From Dipteris shenzhenensis (Eukaryota; Polypodiophyta; Polypodiopsida; Gleicheniales): a stretch of DNA of 64,000 nucleotides. The stretch is from the NCBI GenBank assembly GCA_047967505.1, contig CM106538.1. The stretch is one strand, 5' to 3'. The translations under genes were made by a program, and so were the position numbers. The notes beneath the pieces were generated by a model, which saw nothing but the letters and a program-made list of their open reading frames with translations, was not told the DNA's origin and did no database searches. Shown piece by piece: positions 58,307-64,000 of the stretch. Every line of letters starts with the position of its first letter. Positions within the stretch are counted from its first letter, which is position 1.

Positions 58307-58577
58307 ACTCTAATACCAAATGTTGGATATCAGAGTGAATATACAATTCTTTTCTTGTAAGATTCACTCTTCACATAGACTAAAAAAGAGCCGCTCAATA
58401 AACAACCTCGATATACAATCAGATGAAGTCAAAATAGATCACACCATTTATCTCTCTATTCAATCAAACTCTATGCCTCAACTCTACTGAGTTTGTTGGC
58501 TTATTACAAACCAAGAAGACTCTACTAATGACCCTAGTTTTTTGATGAGCAGCTGCACAATAGAGGACTATCTAACA
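58307..58577 (-). mobile_element. Copia 5' LTR and primer site of the stack-bearing element
   Basis: The LTR is 58,321-58,577 (257 bp), reading TGTTAGATAG at its minus-strand start and ATATCCAACA at its end. The primer site TGGTATTAGAGT lies at 58,318-58,307, two bases inside. The inner half matches the partial LTR at 32,243-32,390. Confidence 0.8.
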
Positions 58578-58925
58578 AACCTCAACCTCATGGCTTATGA
58601 CTTGTGATCATGGCAACAAAAGGATGTATGAACTCGATGAAAAATCTTTTGAAGTCATGAAGGATCACTACCACCCGATCATCAATACCTCCATGCAACT
58701 TCTAACTCTTTCTCTAGAACTACCAAGTGTCCATGACTCGCTTGATTCTCCAATCAGGCTTGATCATGATTTGCATGGTCCAAGTGTCAACCAACATGCA
58801 TCAAACAAGCTATCACCAAGCATTACTCATGATACCACTTCTACGAGGATCACCTCTCCAATAGAGAGTATGTTGGGAGAAGGTGTTGTCAACATGATGA
58901 TCGAGACATGTTGATGTGATAACAA
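58578..58925 (+). other. Unassigned stretch with a 105-codon open frame
   Basis: A plus-strand frame at 58,597-58,914 reads KSFEVMKDHYHPIINTSMQL and LSLELPSVHDSLDSPIRLDH with normal-looking composition, but no family is recognised. It lies just outside the Copia LTR, so it could be older retrotransposon sequence. Coding status is uncertain. Confidence 0.25.
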
Positions 58926-58929
58926 GGAA

Positions 58930-59050
58930 TAATTTTCAGATTGAATAGAAAAATGGTGTGTTTAATTCATGATAAATTCACAGATGAGGGAATTTTTAAT
59001 TAGGCTTTGAACGCACGTGATATAGATGATTTGCATACAGTGAACCCCCT
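58930..59050. mobile_element. Partial MITE related to 37,497-37,742
   Basis: The end 'tttgaacgcacgtgatatagat...cagtgaacccc' is the reverse complement of the left part of the MITE at 37,497 (GGGGTTCACTG against GGGGTCACTAT; TATCACGTG; TTCAA). The other end is missing. Confidence 0.55.
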
Positions 59051-59129
59051 GAAAAAGTGATACATTTGCTCTATGGGAAGGGGAGTGCTTCACCGATTAG
59101 AAATAATGGGAGAAAGTAAAGAGAAAGAG

Positions 59130-59350
59130 GTTTATAAGAGGATACTAAGAGGAGGAAGCTAAGAGGAGGTTGAGAGGAGGATGTTAACAAGAAGAGTCTA
59201 ATCTAGGAGAAGGCTAAGACAAGGTTAAAAGGAGACGGAGGTTGAGCAGAGGATGCTAAGAGGAGGTTGAAACGAGAAAGAGGTTGAGGGGAGGATGCTA
59301 AGAGGAGGTTGAGAAGAGGAAGAGGTTGAGAGGAGGATGAGGTTGAAAGG
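59130..59350. repeat. Minisatellite AGAGGAGG(T/A)TGAGAGGAGGATGCTA
   Basis: About nine imperfect purine-rich units with 'gatgctaagaggaggttgag' as the commonest phrase. Confidence 0.8.
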
Positions 59351-60600
59351 AAGGTCATGTGTGAATGGGTTTAGTTTTGGAGGACTCCTTCAAGATGTTT
59401 GAGGAGGTGGGGAGACTTTTCAAAATTTTCATTTGTTTGGAAGGAAAATCCACAATTTTTTAGGCCCACCAAAAGAGGGAGGAGGGTAGGGGGGGCTAGT
59501 TTTGAGGGGGGGAGTAAATAACCCAAGTAGTTGTGAGAACACATGGGAACCTAGTGGGGACCAAGGGACATCTCCCCACCAAGTAGAGGCCAATATGGAA
59601 TCATCCATTCTTTTAATGCCCAAGCCTTCCATTGGCTAGTTTCCTAATCACAAATCTTAAGGGCCTAATCCAAGAGGCCCTTTGTGAGTCCAAAGCTCCC
59701 CTAATGTTGTTGTAGAACCAAGGGATAAAAAATATGCATGATAGCACAAGTCTTGTATATTCTATGTCTGGCCATAAATGTATTATTAGTCTTACAAGGT
59801 GCTAACTAGAAGAGTACAAGCTATCAAGTCTATGGTTTAATGCACCCAGCCTAGTTTTTCCTAATCATTTAACAATTGGCTAGCTCAGTTCTTGATTCTT
59901 CCAAGATGTCTCATGGTGTGCTTGTGAGTGTCTACATTCATTTTGAAGACCCTCTCACCCTTCTTTCCTCTAGGCACAACTTGCATTTCAAACTTAATAG
60001 CTCTAATAGATGAGAGTGGACAAACATATGTGGTCACTTATCTAACATTCTATAGATTCTATGTTATTTCTTGGATGTATTCTCCTCGTATTCTCATACC
60101 AAATACCTCTAACCACTACTCCCAGTTCTCATAGGTCAGTCCCTTATGATCTTGAAATGTTCTCTCCAACTTATGTTTGGATTTAATACATGTAACACAA
60201 AGTATGGGTCATCTTCCTTGCTCTCCTTAAAGGGAGCAAGGACGGTGATGTGATCCCCTCTTTAAGTGCATCATTGTGGTCATTGAATCCCTCTTAGAAT
60301 TTCAATACACTTTTTGAATATAACATAGGTCCCATTGTTCCATAGTTGCAATGTTCTCACACTTGTCATAATCTCCCATGATTCATGTATTGCAAAGATG
60401 AGAAAGCTATCATGTTTTAAGTGAAAGGAGGTTGTTTTAAAATCCACATATACTATGCAAAATCCTACCCCATCAATTGTGTCACAGTCACATTTGTTAC
60501 CTTTTCACTTCATCCACTCCACCTCGTGGAATGCTCCACATAGTAAACTATTGTTGAGGCTATATTTACTATATGCAAACTATGCCCCTAAGGAGAGGTT
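59351..60600. other. Unassigned stretch
   Basis: Purine-rich to about 59,520, then ordinary sequence. On the minus strand around 60,260-60,180 a short protein-like phrase (GDHITVLAPFKES, DDPYFVLHVLNPNISWREHF) suggests an old coding remnant, not identified. Confidence 0.3.
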
Positions 60601-60602
60601 AG

Positions 60603-60826
60603 ACACATGCTATGTTGCTACATCATGGGAATTTGCAATTTTAATAAAAAGATCGATTAATACGTACACCACATGTTGCTACATTGTGGGAATTTGCAAA
60701 CTATCTTAACTGATGTCAATAAAAAGATCGATTAATAACTACACCACATGTTGCTATATCGTGGGAATTTGCAACCTATCTTAATGGCATGTTAACTGAT
60801 GTCAATAAAAGGATTGATTAATAACT
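60603..60826. repeat. Tandem repeat, three units of 63, 75 and 86 bp
   Basis: Units start at 60,603, 60,666 and 60,741, each with 'acacatgttgctacat.gtgggaatttgcaa' and 'aataaaaagatcgattaata'. The later units gain 'ctatcttaactgatgtc'. Confidence 0.85.
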
Positions 60827-60959
60827 ACACCACATGATCCATCATGCTCCCCCTTTCCATGGCTAGAACCAAAGAAATTCCATAGAATCAGGCATGTGCT
60901 ATACGTAATAAGTGGCTATGGGTTTTATGCACCAAAGTTGTTATCTTCTTGTTGCTACA

Positions 60960-61200
60960 GGGGTTCACCTCCAAAAAATTTAGTGTACCATGTGCATTCA
61001 AAAGGAGGAGTATTTTAATCCCACTTTTGGGAAAAATTTAACAAGATCACAATAACAAGAGGGGTTTTTTAATTCAAATTTAGGGAAAAAATGCTAGTTC
61101 CTAAGTAAAGAGGGGTGGTTTTATTGGGGGGAAAATTTTAGGTGAGGGGTTTTTTGAATACTCCTTGAACGCACATGATACCTAGGATTTGCACCCCCCA
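60960..61200. mobile_element. MITE of the same family as 37,497-37,742
   Basis: 241 bp. The left end is GGGGTTCACCTCC with ATGTGCATTCAA. The right end (complement) is GGGGGGTGCAAATCC with ATGTGCGTTCAA. Flanks carry CTTGTTG on both sides, slightly offset, suggesting a diverged 9-bp duplication. Confidence 0.6.
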
Positions 61201-61637
61201 AGGCTTGTTGTACCAGCATGCACTTTGTATTTCATCTTACATTTCTTGAAAATACTAATTTTTAGTAAATTCAATCATAGGGATAATTATGTCCTTGGGG
61301 AAATTAGCAAGAGTCATTGGTTAATGGGACATTCACCTAGGAGACATGTGCATCTACCTCCATGAAGCAAACAACCACATCTCAAGTCGTCTGAAGCTTT
61401 CCAAGCTAGATCAAATTCTATGTGTGTTTGCAACAACACACATTCCTATGTTTGAGTCACTTGACACACTAGGGTTTGCAATGCTTAGAGCTCTTTTGCC
61501 CAAACCTTATGTTAGATTCTCAGCCATATATCTAAATATAGATCCATCTACCAATGCAACAAATTGTAAAGAATACATTGAAAACCTATGCAATAGACAC
61601 AGCCAACATGGTATAAGTTGTAACCAATACGATGGAT

Positions 61638-61748
61638 GTATACATGTACATATACATATACATATACACATACATATATATATACATATGCATACATGCA
61701 TACGTACATACAAGCAAATGTATGTATATACATACATACATATACAAA
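61638..61748. repeat. TACA/TATA microsatellite
   Basis: Runs of TACATA, CATACA and TATATA. The open frames on both strands across it are repeat artefacts. Confidence 0.85.
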
Positions 61749-63276
61749 TAATATTGTTTAAGATCTCCAAACTTGGAACATAATTTTTAAACACCATAGC
61801 ATGTGAGGCATATTGATTAATTTCTGCTTTCAAACTTACTAAGGACTTTTTGGTATCTATCAAATTAAGTAAGAAATCCTTAATTAATGGACAATGAGAA
61901 GAATATTGATCATCTATTTAAAAGTATTAAATTTTTAAATTTTATACATTTGTATTCATTTGCATTCTTAAATCAAATCAAGGTTAAATCATCATTTATG
62001 AAATTTCACATTTTATAGTAGTGATGTCTTCAGTAAAACTCTCTTTCACTATGATATTGTCAAAAATTGAAAGTCTTTGAATTTTCAAGTTTAATGATCT
62101 TTAAAGTCATGCATATCTATTTTGAAGATTGAAACCATGTATCTTACCCTTACACAACAATTTACAAGATGTTGGCAAGTTTTTGATATAAATTTTGATG
62201 CAATTTGTGAAGAAGTAATTTTGCTCCTAGCTGGGGAAACATCAGCATTGATTTCAATATTTCCATCCATATAGGACCATCAATATAAATGTCACTTCTT
62301 GATGCCATGTTAACAAATACCTCGTTGGTATTAATCTTCCATCAACATTAAATGCTCTGAGCACAGTAGTAGAGAACAAAGGTTGAAGGTACAGCATAGG
62401 TCATGGCTTGAAAACCCAAGAACATGTTCTATGTACAAGGCTCACATTAGGAGGCAGCATGGCAGATCAAGGAGCTAAAGCTAAAGGACTTAATAAAAGC
62501 ATAAGTTATAGTAAAAGCATGGGAGTTTACCAATAAGAACCCTTAATCAAGAAATAAGATAACTTCAAGATAAGGGAAGGGCATAAACTGAAAAATCTTC
62601 TTCCTAAAGGTGCAAATAAGGAGTACTAGTGTCGTCCCTATGACAAAATAAATAACAACAAAACAATTAGCTCTATGCCTGAACTAATTGCCAAGATCCA
62701 AAACAATGCTTAATACAAGATCTTTACATTACACGCACCTTTATTAGTGTGTGCATGTGTGGGGGGGCAAGGGGAGCACGTGAATGCACAGGTAAGAGTG
62801 CGTGAACGCACAAGTGCATGCATGTGTGTGTGCATGGGCACATGAGTGTATGTTAAGTTTATCCTAAAATGTAAATAAAATTACTTTACGTTCAGATTGG
62901 ATATAAATAGGTGGTATCAAAGAACCCAAAAAGATATAATTGGGAACATCACTTGTTGATGATAGCATGGGTTCTTCTTTTTTAATGAGAATTTTCCATA
63001 CAAAGTTTAGGTTAAATCCACTTGATACATAAAAATAGAAACAAAATTGCAATCGCTTACCTTAAAAGAAGTTTATTTTCACTAAAAAATGTAGAGGTGG
63101 TGTCCCAGTGACCATTATGTAAGTTACAGGCTTTATTAGCACTTCCGAGGGGAAGCTCTAGCAAATACTTCTTAGTGCGATTTTATAACATTATTAAGGA
63201 CTGCTTATGTTGAACTAAAACACAGAGTGCTACACAGCAAATGTGCTCCCTTGTTTAGTGCGAGTGCATTACATGT
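61749..63276. other. Unassigned AT-rich stretch downstream of the lipase-like gene
   Basis: No gene recognised. A TG-rich tract lies at about 62,745-62,850. Because the neighbouring gene is on the minus strand, part of 63,000-63,276 may be its 3' untranslated region. Confidence 0.35.
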
Positions 63277-64000
63277 TCAAACTGCTTGCACTATTTGGCT
63301 CTGAATGTTGGCATGCTGTGACCACCATTGCTCAATGCCGTGCGCTTTGGAGACTGAACGATCAGCAACGTGCAAGTGAGCACAAGGGAAGAGATGGAAA
63401 GGTTGGGACCCCGTCTTCTGTAAGATGGAGGCTACCAGGGCTCGCAAAATGTGGGGTGGCACTAATCGTCGAGAAGTAGCTACATGCGGAGCCATAAGCC
63501 CTGCTATCCCGCCCAAAATGGTGTCCCCGAGATGGGAGTTGCCGAAGTAGCCGATATAAGAAGAACATATCGGATCCTTTTTGTTTACGTAAAGATGCGG
63601 CTGCCAGTTCTTCAAAGCCAGGAAGTCGTCTTGTGTCTTCTTTAACCTTTCTTCCTTGTCGTGAAGCAGGCCCGCGATCATGTGAGCTCCACGACCGCCC
63701 TGTGCATAGCTTTCATTACGAAGTCGTCGTAGGCCAAGAAAGAGGGGAATGGCGGATTGAAGACGTGAGCATGGATGTAGAGTCCACGTTGCGCTAAATC
63801 CCGCCCTGCGAGTAAGATTATCGCAGCTCCCAGCGAGTGTCCTGTGACCCACGCTTGGCGCACACCATACTTCTTTATAGCTTGCCCGATTCCCATGAGA
63901 GAAGCCAAGTATCTGGGCTTGGTGTGGAGTTCCATCATCATCAAGAAGGCATCGTCCCTAAGATCGGAAATGTCGTTCAGGTTTGTTCCTCTGAACGCTA
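63277..64000 (-). pseudogene. Lipase class 3-like (At4g10955 family) gene, 3' part, with frameshift
   Basis: The gene runs off the window at 64,000. From there: AFRGTNLNDISDLRDDAF, then YGVRQAWVTGHSLGAA with the nucleophile serine in G-H-S-L-G, then HVFNPPFPSF. In the next frame: HMIAGLLHDKEERLKKTQDD, WQPHLYVNKKDPICSSYIGY, PFHLFPCAHLHVADRSVSKA and HGIEQWW, ending at 63,277. This is the alpha/beta-hydrolase fold and the typical C-terminus of plant GDSL-unrelated At4g10955-like esterases. A one-base frame change lies between FVMKAMHRAVVEL and HMIAGLL (about 63,680-63,720). It is either a real lesion or a sequencing error. Substrate unknown; lipid esters are expected for the family. It is the only recognisable host gene here. 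Confidence 0.8.

Larger units (their letters stand above)
32243..58577 (-). mobile_element. Copia LTR retrotransposon carrying the nested stack
   Basis: The 5' LTR is at 58,321-58,577, with the primer site at 58,318-58,307 (TGGTATTAGAGT on the minus strand). The leader continues to 58,278, is interrupted by the outer CACTA element, and resumes at 41,240. Gag starts at ATG 41,068, is interrupted by family R copy C at 40,959, and resumes at 32,777. A decayed LTR-like segment (32,243-32,390) closes the element. Pol is missing, so the element had lost everything between gag and the 3' LTR. Without its insertions it would be only about 1.1 kb. Confidence 0.75.

Noticed and set aside
61346-61783. 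145-codon open frame with a His/Ile-rich tail
   Set aside because: The tail is the TACA microsatellite, and the N-terminal part resembles no protein and has an opposing open frame of similar length.

Overview
This is nuclear DNA of a land plant with a repeat-rich genome. The evidence is plant-type LTR retrotransposons with initiator-Met-tRNA primer sites, plant CACTA (En/Spm) transposons with Tnp2 and Transposase_24 genes, GT-AG introns, microsatellites, and one host gene of the plant At4g10955-like lipase family. Low gene density and deep nesting suggest a large-genome lineage (fern, lycophyte or gymnosperm are possible), but the sequence alone does not settle this. No prokaryotic genes, rRNA, tRNA or CRISPR were seen.

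Layout. 1-4 kb: two minus-strand Copia-type LTR ends with primer-binding sites. 4.6-7.05 kb: truncated copy A of a dispersed DNA-transposon family called family R here, joined to a scrap of Gypsy reverse transcriptase. 8.2-8.4 kb: a compound TC/AC/TG microsatellite. 9.3-11.5 kb: a Copia 5' LTR, primer site and decayed gag-protease. 12.4-19.6 kb: a decayed minus-strand Ty3/Gypsy element in the order gag, protease, RT, RNase H, integrase. 21.3 kb: a scrap of CACTA tnp2. 21,698-30,849: family R copy B, about 9.15 kb, with terminal inverted repeats and decayed genes, including a DDE-like transposase remnant. 30.85-31.43 kb: an array of hairpin-forming repeats.

32.2-58.6 kb is one nested stack. 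A minus-strand Copia element has its 5' LTR at 58,321-58,577 and its decayed 3' LTR near 32.24-32.39 kb. Its gag is split by family R copy C (32,778-40,959). Its leader is split by an outer CACTA-like element (41,244-58,274, 3-bp duplication TGA, unusual CACAACAA ends). The Transposase_24 gene of that outer element is split in turn by an inner CACTA element (45,416-56,348, duplication TCA). Removing each insertion restores continuity of the interrupted feature, which fixes the order of events.

Both CACTA elements share one plan: two divergent genes (tnp2 and Transposase_24) around a central intergenic region, and an element-specific repeat placed at both ends and again in the centre. The inner element uses the 16-bp palindrome GTCGCTATATAGCGAC; the outer uses GCGTCTA-type repeats. 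This suggests that a self-encoded protein binds both the ends and the shared promoter. The inner Transposase_24 gene reads intact. The inner tnp2 gene carries two small lesions. The outer tnp2 gene has lost its middle.

58.6-63.2 kb holds small repeats and a MITE. 63,277 to beyond 64,000 is the C-terminal part of a lipase-like host gene on the minus strand, with a frameshift.
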